Both the position numbers and the translations under genes were made by a program. From Candidatus Vicinibacter affinis (GTDB lineage Bacteria > Bacteroidota > Bacteroidia > Chitinophagales > Saprospiraceae): DNA of 64,000 nucleotides. Location of the stretch: positions 124,001 to 188,000 of the forward strand of contig JADJNH010000005.1 of the NCBI GenBank assembly GCA_016714365.1, written 5' to 3'. Under the pieces are notes generated by a model that saw only the letters and a program-made list of their open reading frames with translations, was not told where the DNA came from and searched no databases. Positions 7,016 to 16,689 of the stretch are shown here, piece after piece. How positions within the stretch are numbered: position 1 is the stretch's first letter; each line of letters starts with the position of its first letter.

Positions 7016-9922
7016 TCACTTCAATCTTTTAAAATAATAAATCAATCCGGCAAATAAAACCAAAACAATTAATCCCGTCATCCAATAATTGGATTCAGAT
7101 GATTGGATTGCTCTTTCCGAACTACCAATAAGTATTAATCCAGCCCAGTTTTCCGGATATACACTCTTGCCTGCAGCAAGAAACTCCCTTTTGCTGGTGG
7201 CAAGTGCGACATCTTTTGGTTGTGTTTGATTAAAAAAGTGATGGTAGAAACCTGGAATAATGGTATAGGCTCCATGAGTATTGATCTTCCACAGCGTCGT
7301 TATAAAAGATTTTACTCCACTGTAGGCAAAACCCCTTGCCAGGCTGATATTCCCCTCACCCTCCCGAAGTTGACCCAAGGCAGTTTCACATGCGGTTAGT
7401 GTAATGAGTTCCTGGTTCATAGGATAATTGTACAATTCTTTTAAAAACATAAATTGACTGGAATCCGGCTTTGGTGAAAATTGAGAAAAGGAAATAAAAC
7501 TTTGGTCTGGGTCGTCTGCTACAAATCCATGAGTTGAAATATGTAAATAAGCATACTTTTCAGTAGCCAAAATAAAACTTTCCTTTGAACTAGTTTTATC
7601 CTTAAAAGTTCGGTCATAAGCTGCCTGAATTCCGGTCACTTCATCATCCTGGTAGCTTAAGTAGGGTAAAACTTTTGACTCAGAATGAAATTGAGGAGCT
7701 AAAATTGCAAGCATAGGCTTTAACTTTATTTTCCCTCGTTGCCTGCTCATCTCCTGTAACATACTAGCTGAAAAGCAATAACTTAAAGCATGATGTTGTA
7801 TGAGAAAATTGCCTTCTTTCGCTTGTAATGGCAAATTACTTCCATCATTTGAAATCTTAGACAGTAAGGCATCAAATGAAAGATTATTTAAAATCCCATC
7901 AGGTATAATAATCAGCCGCTCAGGCAATCCATATTTTATTTTAATATGTCCAATTAAAATCTCATAAAGTTGGTTGGAAGTCAAACAAAATTCTCTAACC
8001 AACTTCGGATCAGTTATTCCTTCCTCATTTACAGGATTTATACTTTTTCTAAATGAACTTATGTGCCTTTCTAATTCACTCTTTAAGATTTGCACGGTAT
8101 CAAAAATAAAATGACTTTTACTGATTAAAAAAATGTTGACCAGTGAATCCTGTATAAAATACTCCAACAAAGCCTGATCCTTTTCCAACAAATTTTGCTG
8201 AATATCCTGAATTGAAATATCCACACCCTTATACTTTATGGCGAAATAGGAGGGTGCTTTCAGTTTTAATTCACTGATAAATTCTCTTTGTTTCCTTTCC
8301 ACCAATCCAACAATAGAATCATTGTATAAGGCCTTTTGCTGCAAGATCAACAATTCTTCTTTTTTGCTCTGTAAAGCAATAGGTAATTGATCTTTTGCAT
8401 TATTCAATCTGGACGCTTCAATCAGAGAAAATGCTTTGGCTTGTTCTACCAATTGGAATGCCCTGTCAATATACAATTGATCGCCTGTAAGTGTATAAAG
8501 TTCTTTTATGTCTTGAAAAGCATCTGGTAACCATTGTCTGGATTTTTCAGCAAGCCTTATCTTTGAGTAATCATTAATTAAATTTGCTCTAATAAAATTA
8601 ATAAGGTGTGCTAAGCTATCATAACTTGCATTTGCTTGAACTACAAATTTTGTATCACCTTTAGCTAATTGAAGTTGAACTCTCCCAATGCTTGCCAATA
8701 ATACTAAACTAGATTCACAGTCTTTGTAAAATTCATTTATTCTGGGTAAATCTTTATTCAATGGCCTTGAGTTACTAATAATGTGTAAAGCTGAAGAATA
8801 GGAATTCATTGCTTCCTGAAATAAGTTTTGTCGGGCCAATGCCGTGCCATGATTAATATAAAATATCTTTAGTTGATTTTTTAATAATGGATCATTTAAG
8901 GATTTATAAAGTTCGATACCTTCTTCATTTATTAACTGCGAGTGCTTGTATTTCCCCATTCTTTCATACAATGCAGCCAAATTTCCGATACAAGTCATTA
9001 AAGCTTGATCATTACCCGAACTATCAAAATATTCTCTTGCCTTTGAATAAAATGATTCTGCATAAATATCCAATCTCTCATGGTGATCTGGAAATTTTAC
9101 CATTTTTACAGAATCCTGGAAAGCATTCCCTATACTATTGTATAGATAACCCAATTGATTTAAACTGTCTGAAGACGGACCAAACTTACGCACCAAATTT
9201 ATTCCATATTCTGCAGATTGTATTGCTTTTGAAAATTGCTTCATTGCAATATACAAATCACATCTTGTAGCCATGAGGTCATATATATATCTGCTACTCT
9301 TGGCCCAGGCATCTGAATTATTAAGAATTGTATCACTTGTTATGTCAACTACTCTATTTAGCGCTTCGTTCAGGCAATGCAAAGAATTATCAAATTCATG
9401 CATGTTCATATAAGCAAATCCTTTCCTAATCTTGGTATATATGTAAGGAAAGACTTCGAATTGCTTATCTATAACGTCTGCTGAATCAAAATACTTTAAT
9501 GCTTCCAAATAATTTTCCTCTAAAACATAAGTACTCCCAATATTAATTAATGATCTCAATACATCTAAATGAACAGAGTCTTTGAAAAAATCCTTTCGCA
9601 ATTTAAGTGCTGCCTGGTGAAATATCCTTGATTGTTGGGTTTGTGTTAAAAAAAACTTTGCGCCAAGCTTATGAAAATTATTAGCAAATTCAATTAAAAC
9701 TGAATCGCATTTATAATGGCAGTCTTGATTAAGAAATTTGTTTGCCAAAGCTATCCAAATTGAATCATTCAAGACTCCATATTTATTCAATGAATCCTTG
9801 GTGTAAAATAGTTCATTGAGATCACATTCTTTCGGATATTGAACATCATCATTATGGTGAGATCCATTTTTAACTTCACAATTTATGAAGAACAAAATAA
9901 ATATAAAAAAAAATAATCTCAT
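7016..9922 (-). CDS. TPR-CHAT caspase-like protease, predicted lipoprotein with C-terminal membrane anchor
   Basis: A 968-residue protein. The N-terminus (MRLFFFIFILFFINC) looks like a lipoprotein signal with Cys15 as the lipidation site. Residues about 90-500 are TPR repeats (YLEALKYFDSAD, YINHGTALARQNLFQEAM). Residues about 570-940 form a CHAT domain, a clan CD caspase-like protease, with catalytic-type His798 in ISTHGF and Cys845 in LTACETALG, so both key residues are present. A transmembrane helix (about 947-963) and a KRLK tail end the protein. This topology puts TPR and protease outside the cytoplasm. It lies 74 bp downstream of the S8 protease gene on the same strand and converges on the sigma/anti-sigma pair. 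Its substrate is unknown; the anti-sigma-like protein is a candidate. Confidence 0.88.
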   Translation of the reverse strand: MRLFFFIFILFFINCEVKNGSHHNDDVQYPKECDLNELFYTKDSLNKYGVLNDSIWIALANKFLNQDCHYKCDSVLIEFANNFHKLGAKFFLTQTQQSRIFHQAALKLRKDFFKDSVHLDVLRSLINIGSTYVLEENYLEALKYFDSADVIDKQFEVFPYIYTKIRKGFAYMNMHEFDNSLHCLNEALNRVVDITSDTILNNSDAWAKSSRYIYDLMATRCDLYIAMKQFSKAIQSAEYGINLVRKFGPSSDSLNQLGYLYNSIGNAFQDSVKMVKFPDHHERLDIYAESFYSKAREYFDSSGNDQALMTCIGNLAALYERMGKYKHSQLINEEGIELYKSLNDPLLKNQLKIFYINHGTALARQNLFQEAMNSYSSALHIISNSRPLNKDLPRINEFYKDCESSLVLLASIGRVQLQLAKGDTKFVVQANASYDSLAHLINFIRANLINDYSKIRLAEKSRQWLPDAFQDIKELYTLTGDQLYIDRAFQLVEQAKAFSLIEASRLNNAKDQLPIALQSKKEELLILQQKALYNDSIVGLVERKQREFISELKLKAPSYFAIKYKGVDISIQDIQQNLLEKDQALLEYFIQDSLVNIFLISKSHFIFDTVQILKSELERHISSFRKSINPVNEEGITDPKLVREFCLTSNQLYEILIGHIKIKYGLPERLIIIPDGILNNLSFDALLSKISNDGSNLPLQAKEGNFLIQHHALSYCFSASMLQEMSRQRGKIKLKPMLAILAPQFHSESKVLPYLSYQDDEVTGIQAAYDRTFKDKTSSKESFILATEKYAYLHISTHGFVADDPDQSFISFSQFSPKPDSSQFMFLKELYNYPMNQELITLTACETALGQLREGEGNISLARGFAYSGVKSFITTLWKINTHGAYTIIPGFYHHFFNQTQPKDVALATSKREFLAAGKSVYPENWAGLILIGSSERAIQSSESNYWMTGLIVLVLFAGLIYYFKRLK

Positions 9923-9996
9923 TCAAGCAACATGGTTGACAAGCAGATTGTTAAATAAATAAGGATTACTTTTAAAAATGTATTGTAATTTGATAA

Positions 9997-11481
9997 TTAA
10001 GGAATATTGCAAATATTAAGGTTTAAAATTGAATTTATATCCAGCTTTTTATAGCTAACATTTCTCCGAACTTGACTACTTCCCATAATTGCACTGCTTT
10101 CTAAATACATTTTTATATTACTATTTGGAATTTGTGGATGATTGAATTTTATAACTGCTATCAAACGACTAATCAGAGGAACAGCGAATGAAGTGCCACT
10201 TTGATAGGCTGCTCCGGTTACATATTCTCGTTGTAAATTTTCAGGAAATGCTGCAACAATATTTTCACCATGTGTAAACAATGTTACAGATTTATCTGAA
10301 GCGTCGCAATAATTCGAAAATAAAGCTATATCCGTGGAATTACTATCAATAGCCCCTACCGAAATTACATTGTTGTGTTCGGCTGCCAAACACGCAGGAT
10401 AAAATCTTACATTGTTACTAATTAAGCTAGCATCATTTCCAATTCCAGCAACAATCATAATATTTTGCCTACTCGCATTTCTGAAAAAATTGTTGAATGC
10501 ATATGATATTGAAGAATCCATTGATTTCAAATCGCCATCTCTATTAAATTTAAAACCCCAACTTATATTTATGATATCAGGATGTTGTTCTAATGCATAA
10601 TTTATTCCACAAAAAGCATGAAATAAATCTCCCTGGTTAGAACCGTTTTCAAAAATCCCGACATTAACAAATCTGAGAGGTGCCATTATTCCAAAGTTGT
10701 GATTTGATGCACCCACAGCTACGCCATTTACTGAAGTTCCATGCCCAACTTTATCCTCGGGTTCATTAATAATAGGCATCCGGGATTGATTATACTGTGT
10801 AAATATTCGAAGACCTAATCTGTTTTGATTACTGAAACAACTAGAGTCGTTGTATGGCAGCCAGTTTTTCCTCAACAATAAATTACGGGTAGGGTCTGGA
10901 GTGGGATCTACACCAGTGTCAATTATAGCTATTTTAATGCCTGTATCGGAAGGATTAGGACAATTACTTATTGTTCTAAATGTATCTTTTTTTTCTGCCG
11001 GAGTTGTAGGCTTTGGATTTGAAACATCAAAAACAATGTTTAAAAGCAGACCATTTTCTGACCTGTCCCCGATGATTTCTCCTCTTGGAGCACTTTTAAC
11101 TACTGTGCCTACATCTATAGGGTCTACGGTTTGAAACTCCCATAACTCAAAAGGGCTTGTTCCACAAGCACATGAATCCTTTTTTTCAAAGCAATTATCT
11201 ATTAAATATTTTCTGAGATTGGATGCATTGGGATGAGTTTTATCAAGTATTATTTGATTACACTTGTAAGAGATAAAATGATAATTTGGTTCTAAAGGTT
11301 CTGATGGGTATTTTTCGGTGATAATTTGGGTACAATGTCCTTTATTATTAGATTCTTCATACAATTGACAAAGCTTACTCCTTGTACAACCCCCTTGGAA
11401 GATGAAAATTAGAATTACTATAAAAATTAGACTTTCATTTCTAATAGCCGATTTTGTAACGGATCCGCATAATAATTTCAT
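9997..11481 (-). CDS. Subtilisin-family (S8) serine protease, predicted lipoprotein
   Basis: A 494-residue protease. The N-terminus has a hydrophobic stretch ending in FQGGC, giving Cys32 as a lipidation site. A propeptide-like region with several cysteines (CACG at about 104-107) precedes the catalytic domain, which begins near residue 180. The full triad is visible: Asp188 in IAIIDTGVD, His247 in VGHGTS and Ser431 in YQSGTSFAVP, with Asn349 in GIGND as the oxyanion residue. It should be active outside the cytoplasm. It lies upstream of the CHAT protease gene with a 74-bp gap on the same strand, so the two are probably co-transcribed. There is no T9SS sorting domain, in keeping with lipid anchoring. 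Confidence 0.9.
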   Translation of the reverse strand: MKLLCGSVTKSAIRNESLIFIVILIFIFQGGCTRSKLCQLYEESNNKGHCTQIITEKYPSEPLEPNYHFISYKCNQIILDKTHPNASNLRKYLIDNCFEKKDSCACGTSPFELWEFQTVDPIDVGTVVKSAPRGEIIGDRSENGLLLNIVFDVSNPKPTTPAEKKDTFRTISNCPNPSDTGIKIAIIDTGVDPTPDPTRNLLLRKNWLPYNDSSCFSNQNRLGLRIFTQYNQSRMPIINEPEDKVGHGTSVNGVAVGASNHNFGIMAPLRFVNVGIFENGSNQGDLFHAFCGINYALEQHPDIINISWGFKFNRDGDLKSMDSSISYAFNNFFRNASRQNIMIVAGIGNDASLISNNVRFYPACLAAEHNNVISVGAIDSNSTDIALFSNYCDASDKSVTLFTHGENIVAAFPENLQREYVTGAAYQSGTSFAVPLISRLIAVIKFNHPQIPNSNIKMYLESSAIMGSSQVRRNVSYKKLDINSILNLNICNIP

Positions 11482-11622
11482 AACAAAAATTTAAAGGTTA
11501 GTTTTCGTTTAGTATGTGTAAATCTAAATAAAAAATTAAGGAGAATTTAAATAATTCTTCATTTTGACTCATTTTCAGTGAAATGAGTGCTTAAATAAAC
11601 GAAAAAACAAATTATCTGTGGA

Positions 11623-12651
11623 TTATTGTCCCTTAAGCAGACCTTCTTTAATTTTTCTAACCATCCAAGGGCCCTTATAAATCATACCTGAATAAATTTG
11701 AATCAAATCTGCCCCTTGTTTGACCTTGTTAATCCCATCTTCGGGATCGAGAATTCCTCCGACAGCAATAATGGTAAAGGATTTTTCTGCCTTCACCCAC
11801 TGGAGAACTTCGTCTGTAAATGGCCTTACCGCTTTACCACTCAGACCACCGGTCTCCTTTAAGAGCTCTGTTTCTTTTAAATATTCCGGTCTCCTTATGG
11901 TCGTATTGCACAAAACAAGACCATTAATTCCTGTTTCTTTTACTACTTGAATAATTTCTTCTACAGCCTCTTGACTGAGGTCGGGCGCAATTTTAAGATA
12001 GATGGGTTTAGGTTTTGAATGGCTAAGATTTTCCTTTTGGACAGTGCTCAGTAAATGTAAAAGCGGTTCCCGCTCCTGTAAGCTGCGAAGATTTGCAGTA
12101 TTAGGGGAAGATACATTTACTACAAAATAATCCACATGATCAAATAAGGTCCGGAAACAGATAAGGTAATCCTCCACTGCCTTTTCATTAGGAGTTGCTT
12201 TGTTCTTGCCGATATTTCCTCCAATGATAACATTTTTAGTCTCCTTGAATTTTTTTAATCTTTCAACAAGCTTTTCAACCCCTTCATTGTTGAATCCCAT
12301 TCTATTAATTATAGACTCATCCTTCACCAACCTGAACAACCTTGGCTTGGGATTTCCCTCCTGCGGCAAAGGTGTTACTGTACCCACTTCAATCGAACCG
12401 AAACCAAGATCCTGAAGTAAATTTAACCATCGGCCATCCTTGTCAAATCCGGCAGCCAGACCAACCGGATTCATGTAAACCAGCCCATCAACTTGCCTCT
12501 TCAGTTGGGGGTGTTCAAATTCAAATGACTTTTTCAAAAGATATGAAATTCCCGGAATTTTCATCCCCAGTGCTAAAAGATCCATTGATAAATAATGTGC
12601 TTTCTCTGGATCAAATAGAAAAAAGAGGCGCTTTAATATCTTCCAAATCAT
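11623..12651 (-). CDS. pyrD: Dihydroorotate dehydrogenase, class 2 (quinone-dependent)
   Basis: A 342-residue FMN enzyme that oxidises dihydroorotate to orotate in pyrimidine synthesis and passes electrons to quinone at the inner membrane. The N-terminal helical extension (MIWKILKRLFFLFDPEKAHYL) is diagnostic of class 2. Other motifs are PVGLAAGFDKDG near the FMN site, EVGTVTP, NRMGFNN and NVSSPNT with the catalytic-base serine (181/182). The C-terminus holds the phosphate-binding part VGGI and YSGMIYKGP. Length matches the family. It follows the MBL-fold hydrolase gene by 17 bp on the same strand and is probably co-transcribed with it. Confidence 0.97.
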   Translation of the reverse strand: MIWKILKRLFFLFDPEKAHYLSMDLLALGMKIPGISYLLKKSFEFEHPQLKRQVDGLVYMNPVGLAAGFDKDGRWLNLLQDLGFGSIEVGTVTPLPQEGNPKPRLFRLVKDESIINRMGFNNEGVEKLVERLKKFKETKNVIIGGNIGKNKATPNEKAVEDYLICFRTLFDHVDYFVVNVSSPNTANLRSLQEREPLLHLLSTVQKENLSHSKPKPIYLKIAPDLSQEAVEEIIQVVKETGINGLVLCNTTIRRPEYLKETELLKETGGLSGKAVRPFTDEVLQWVKAEKSFTIIAVGGILDPEDGINKVKQGADLIQIYSGMIYKGPWMVRKIKEGLLKGQ

Positions 12652-12668
12652 ATCCTCTGGTGTTAAAT

Positions 12669-13301
12669 TTATAAAAATGGGTTGGTTAATTTTTCCTGGC
12701 CAATCGTAGTGATGCCCCCATGACCTGAATAAACCTTGGTTTGATGAGGCAATGGTAGCAATTTTTCCTTAATGGATCGAATTAAGGTGCCATGATCCCC
12801 TCCGGGTAAATCGGTCCTTCCAATACTACCTTCAAAAAGTACATCGCCGCTTAATAAAAGTTGGTCTTTTGATGAATGAAAACTTAAACTACCGGGACTG
12901 TGACCTGGTGTAAAATAGACATCAAACTCAACCCCTCCAAAATTTTGTTTGCTGCCTTCGTCAATCCAATCGCCTACTTCAGGATATTTAAATACCTCAA
13001 GGCCATACATTTGGGAGACTTGAACAGCCATACTGTAAGTCATCATTTCGTTTCTATTCATTCGGGGCTTCAGTCCAAATTCCTTAAACATAAACTCCAA
13101 TCCGAATATATGATCTATGTGTGCGTGCGTGAGGATAACTTCGCTTAACTTCAGTCCATGCGAACTTAGAAAGTTTTGAAATTCCACTCTCTCAGTGGAA
13201 GTATAAAACCCTGGGTCTACAATAACCGCCCGCTCCGGATCTTCCCAAAACAAGTAGGTATTCTGATAAAAAGGATTGACCGTAAAACAGTGTAATTCCA
13301 T
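12669..13301 (-). CDS. MBL-fold metallo-hydrolase, glyoxalase II-like
   Basis: A 210-residue metallo-beta-lactamase-fold enzyme. Zinc-binding motifs are present: THAHIDH, then the downstream His in TPGHSPGS, Asp in LLSGDVLFEGSIGRTD and a last His in YSGHGG. The GDVLF and GRTD signature is typical of the short glyoxalase II-like/YcbL hydrolases, which act on thioesters, but the substrate cannot be read from sequence. It starts only 25 bp from the divergent start at 13327, so the two promoters must overlap coding sequence. It is probably the first gene of a pair with pyrD. Confidence 0.9.
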   Translation of the reverse strand: MELHCFTVNPFYQNTYLFWEDPERAVIVDPGFYTSTERVEFQNFLSSHGLKLSEVILTHAHIDHIFGLEFMFKEFGLKPRMNRNEMMTYSMAVQVSQMYGLEVFKYPEVGDWIDEGSKQNFGGVEFDVYFTPGHSPGSLSFHSSKDQLLLSGDVLFEGSIGRTDLPGGDHGTLIRSIKEKLLPLPHQTKVYSGHGGITTIGQEKLTNPFL

Positions 13302-13326
13302 ATTTCGTTATACTTTTAGCAAATTA

Positions 13327-16300
13327 ATGGAATTCTGTCTGAATCGTTTAGTATTTTTTACCATTCTTAGCCTCTTCTTAGTGATGCAAAGCCTGAAAGC
13401 TCAGCATGCAAGGGAGGTCTTTGGCAAAAATAAAGTTCAATACAACGATGATTTACAGGATTGGTGGATTTATGAAACCAACAATATAGTCTATTATTGG
13501 TATGGCAAAAGTAGAAATTTAGCTCAGTTCTACATCAACCTTGCGGAAAATGAGAACCAAAAAATCCGAAGTCTTTTTGAGTATCATCCCAAAGACAAAA
13601 TAGAATTGGTTATTTTTTCTGATTTATCTGATCTTCATCAAACGAACCTTGACCTCCAAAATTCTTTTACTCCGCAAACTTGGGATCTTGAACCTAAAAT
13701 AAATGACCAGAAAATACTCCTCTATTTTAATGGCAATCACGAACAATGTCTGAGCTTATTGCGTAAAGGAATTATCCAATTATATTTCAATTCCATGTTT
13801 TCCGGAACCAGTCTGCAAGAGGTTGTTCAAAAAGTAATTTCATTGAAACTTCCAGGATGGTTTGAATCAGGTTTAATCGGATATCTTGGGGAGGGTTGGC
13901 ATGAAGATGATATTTTCGAAATGGACCAGGCTTGGCATCACCAATCTTCCTTTCAGCGTTTTTACAATCGCAACCCAAGTCTTGCGGGTAAGTCATTTTG
14001 GAATTTTATCAATATTCAATTTGGTGAAAAATCAATTTCCAATTGGTTGTACATGACTCGTATTCAAAAAGACTTAAATCAAGCAACTAAGCTGGTCTTT
14101 CAACAAGACTTAAAAAATCTATTTGACCAATGGAAAAAATACTATTCCAGAGAACTTCAAACTTTAAATCAGAAAAAAGAACAACACTTTAAATTAAAAC
14201 TTAAAAAAGAGGAACACATAATATATTCCGGTTACAGTCAATTACATCATTCCTACTATCTTGCAACTAACCAGAATAACCGCAAAAGAATCAGATTGCT
14301 CAATGAAGAAAACAATAAATTAAAAACCATCTACAAATCGGGTCACCGGAACAAAATAAATCTTCCGGACAAGATTTATCCAATATATTTGGAAGACGAA
14401 GATAATGGTATCCAGCTCATTATCAATGAAAAGAGAAATAGACTTCATCTGATTTTAATACAAACAAGAACCGGAGAAAAAACAAATACTGTCCTTCCTG
14501 AAGACATTCATGAAATCTATGACGCTGCATTTTTAGATCGCAACAATCTCATATTCTCTGGTACTAACAATAGTTTCTCAGATATCTTTTTATACAATCT
14601 TCCTTCCAGATCGTACAGAAAACTGACAGATGATATTTATGACGACCTTCATATACAATTGATAAAAAATAAAGACCAAACAAAACTCATTTTTCAATCC
14701 AACAGACCCGATACCAACTCTAAGGTAAATGAATTGGATAGCCTTTTGCCTTTAGATAAATTTCATCTTTTTAGTTTGAATCCAAAAGAACCAACAATAT
14801 TACATTTAGAAGCGCAAAGTCTCAATTTTGGTTCAATACAACAGTTTACTCATTTAAATGAAAATGAATTTGTCATCCAATCTAAACTACAATCTAAAAA
14901 TGTCTATTATTTCCAAAAGAATTTAAACAATTATGACTTAAGCGATGATCAATTATTTAAAATTGCTGTAAAAAAAGACAACAATAATCTGTTGATGATT
15001 TATAAAAAATACAAAAACAAATATGTTTATACTTTAAGTACATTGGATCAAAAATTAAAATCAGCAGCACTCATTTCAGAAATAACATCCCCTAAAATTA
15101 AAGGAAATGAAATTGAATTTACAGAATCAATTCATGAAGCAAAACATAACTCAACCTTTTCCTATTTTGTTTCAAAATTTGGTGACCCACAAGGTGTAAA
15201 GGAGGTTTTGTTTAATGAATTTGACAGGAAAAAAATTAATTATGAAGACAATGGTTTAAACATACAAAATCTGAATGAAACAAAAATTTCAGAGATTATA
15301 AAATTTAATCCAAATTTATCAATTGCTTATCGAAAAAGATTCGGAATTGAAGAAATCTCAGCGGATCTGAACAATGACCTACTCTTTGGTGGCCTAAATA
15401 CCTATTCTGGTTTTAACCCAGACTTTAACCCTCCTAATATTGGATTGCTGTTTAAAATCAGGGTGAAAGAAGTTTTTGAAAACTATCATCTTGAAGGTGG
15501 AATAAGAATTCCTACTGATTTTATTGGCTCTGAAGCTTATGCATTATTAGAGAATAATAAAAAAAGATGGGACCATATTTTTGGCATTTATCGCAAATCA
15601 GATCGTGAGAACATTCCGAATGGAAATTTAAATTCATGGAGACTGGCTACTAATACTTTTCTTCTCAACTACCAGTTAAAATATGCACTGGATCCATATC
15701 AGAGTTTAAGATTAAACAATACTTTTAGAAATGATCACCAATTTTTGCTTTCTTCAGACATTAAAAGTCTTGATAGTCTGGGTAGAAATATTCAAAGTAT
15801 CGGTACAAGATTGGAATATGTTTTCGACGATGCTTTAGACTTATCCTTAAATTTAAAGCAAGGCTATCAAATCAAGCTATTTTTTGAAGGAGTCAAAAGA
15901 ATAAATACTAGCCTGGATGGTGGTCTTAATTTAAAGCCTCTTGCGGGTATGTTGCTAATTGCCGGTATGGATGCACGATATCACCTACCTGTACTAAGAC
16001 ATTCTGTGTTTGCTAATCGACTTTATCTAAATGCTTCCTTTGGAAAGCAAAGATTACTAAACCATCTTGGAGGTACTGAAAATTGGTTGATTCCAAAATA
16101 CAGTACAGAATCTGTTTCCATTACAGATCAGGATTTTGCTTTTTCTCAACAAGTCACCGAAGTGAGAGGACATCCGCTTGGAGCAAGAAAGGGTTCGTCT
16201 GCTGCCGTTCTCAGTACCGAAATTAGAATACCTTTTTTTCAATATATTCTCAATCAAAACTGGAAAAACAGCTTTCTGAGAAATCTTCAATTAATAGGCT

Positions 16301-16554
16301 TCACAGATATCGGATTCAGTTGGAACGGCCTGATCCCAAATATAAAGGAAGCAGAAGAATTTAAAATAAGAGCGCAGAATCCGGCAGTAATTGTGGATGT
16401 CATATATAAAAGAGATCCCATTATATCAGGAATGGGAATTGGGCTTCGTTCTTCATTATTTGGATATTTTCTTCGATTTGATTATGCCTGGCCGGTAGAT
16501 CGATTTGGTTTTAGCAAACCGTTACCGCATCTTTCACTGGGTTTGGATTTTTAA
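13327..16554 (+). CDS. Large outer-membrane protein: gluzincin-like N-terminus, TolB-like middle, C-terminal beta-barrel
   Basis: A 1075-residue exported protein. I chose the ATG at 13327, 17 codons after an upstream ATG, because it begins a clear signal peptide (NRLVFFTILSLFLVMQSLKAQ). The N-terminal part resembles gluzincin (M1/MA-type) peptidases around LPGWFESGLIGYL, but the usual HExxH helix before it is replaced (RKGIIQLYFN), so catalysis looks lost. A middle region with repeated DIFLYNLPS and LIFQSNRPDT-like motifs suggests a TolB-type propeller. The last 350 residues read as beta-barrel strands (VFANRLYLNASFG, VRGHPLGARKGS) and end in LGLDF, a barrel-like C-terminus. Function is unknown. 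Related large proteins occur in many Bacteroidota. Confidence 0.75.
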   Translation: MEFCLNRLVFFTILSLFLVMQSLKAQHAREVFGKNKVQYNDDLQDWWIYETNNIVYYWYGKSRNLAQFYINLAENENQKIRSLFEYHPKDKIELVIFSDLSDLHQTNLDLQNSFTPQTWDLEPKINDQKILLYFNGNHEQCLSLLRKGIIQLYFNSMFSGTSLQEVVQKVISLKLPGWFESGLIGYLGEGWHEDDIFEMDQAWHHQSSFQRFYNRNPSLAGKSFWNFINIQFGEKSISNWLYMTRIQKDLNQATKLVFQQDLKNLFDQWKKYYSRELQTLNQKKEQHFKLKLKKEEHIIYSGYSQLHHSYYLATNQNNRKRIRLLNEENNKLKTIYKSGHRNKINLPDKIYPIYLEDEDNGIQLIINEKRNRLHLILIQTRTGEKTNTVLPEDIHEIYDAAFLDRNNLIFSGTNNSFSDIFLYNLPSRSYRKLTDDIYDDLHIQLIKNKDQTKLIFQSNRPDTNSKVNELDSLLPLDKFHLFSLNPKEPTILHLEAQSLNFGSIQQFTHLNENEFVIQSKLQSKNVYYFQKNLNNYDLSDDQLFKIAVKKDNNNLLMIYKKYKNKYVYTLSTLDQKLKSAALISEITSPKIKGNEIEFTESIHEAKHNSTFSYFVSKFGDPQGVKEVLFNEFDRKKINYEDNGLNIQNLNETKISEIIKFNPNLSIAYRKRFGIEEISADLNNDLLFGGLNTYSGFNPDFNPPNIGLLFKIRVKEVFENYHLEGGIRIPTDFIGSEAYALLENNKKRWDHIFGIYRKSDRENIPNGNLNSWRLATNTFLLNYQLKYALDPYQSLRLNNTFRNDHQFLLSSDIKSLDSLGRNIQSIGTRLEYVFDDALDLSLNLKQGYQIKLFFEGVKRINTSLDGGLNLKPLAGMLLIAGMDARYHLPVLRHSVFANRLYLNASFGKQRLLNHLGGTENWLIPKYSTESVSITDQDFAFSQQVTEVRGHPLGARKGSSAAVLSTEIRIPFFQYILNQNWKNSFLRNLQLIGFTDIGFSWNGLIPNIKEAEEFKIRAQNPAVIVDVIYKRDPIISGMGIGLRSSLFGYFLRFDYAWPVDRFGFSKPLPHLSLGLDF

Positions 16555-16689
16555 AAATATTTTATACAATTGCTAAATTGGCAATTACTGATTAAATATA
16601 ATTATCAAACTATTTACAAATTAGTTTTAACATTTTATACAAATTTGCAATCTACCTTTCAATAATTTCCCAAATAAAAATTATCCAAG

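Noticed and set aside
6143..11481. Reading the CHAT/S8 cluster as a type III-E CRISPR locus
   Set aside because: No repeat array, no Cas7-11 or other Cas protein is in the window. Only the TPR-CHAT and sigma logic is similar.
11567..11588. An 8-bp stem between pyrD and the S8 protease gene as a pyrD terminator
   Set aside because: The stem is short and lacks a T tract on the minus strand, so it is not called.
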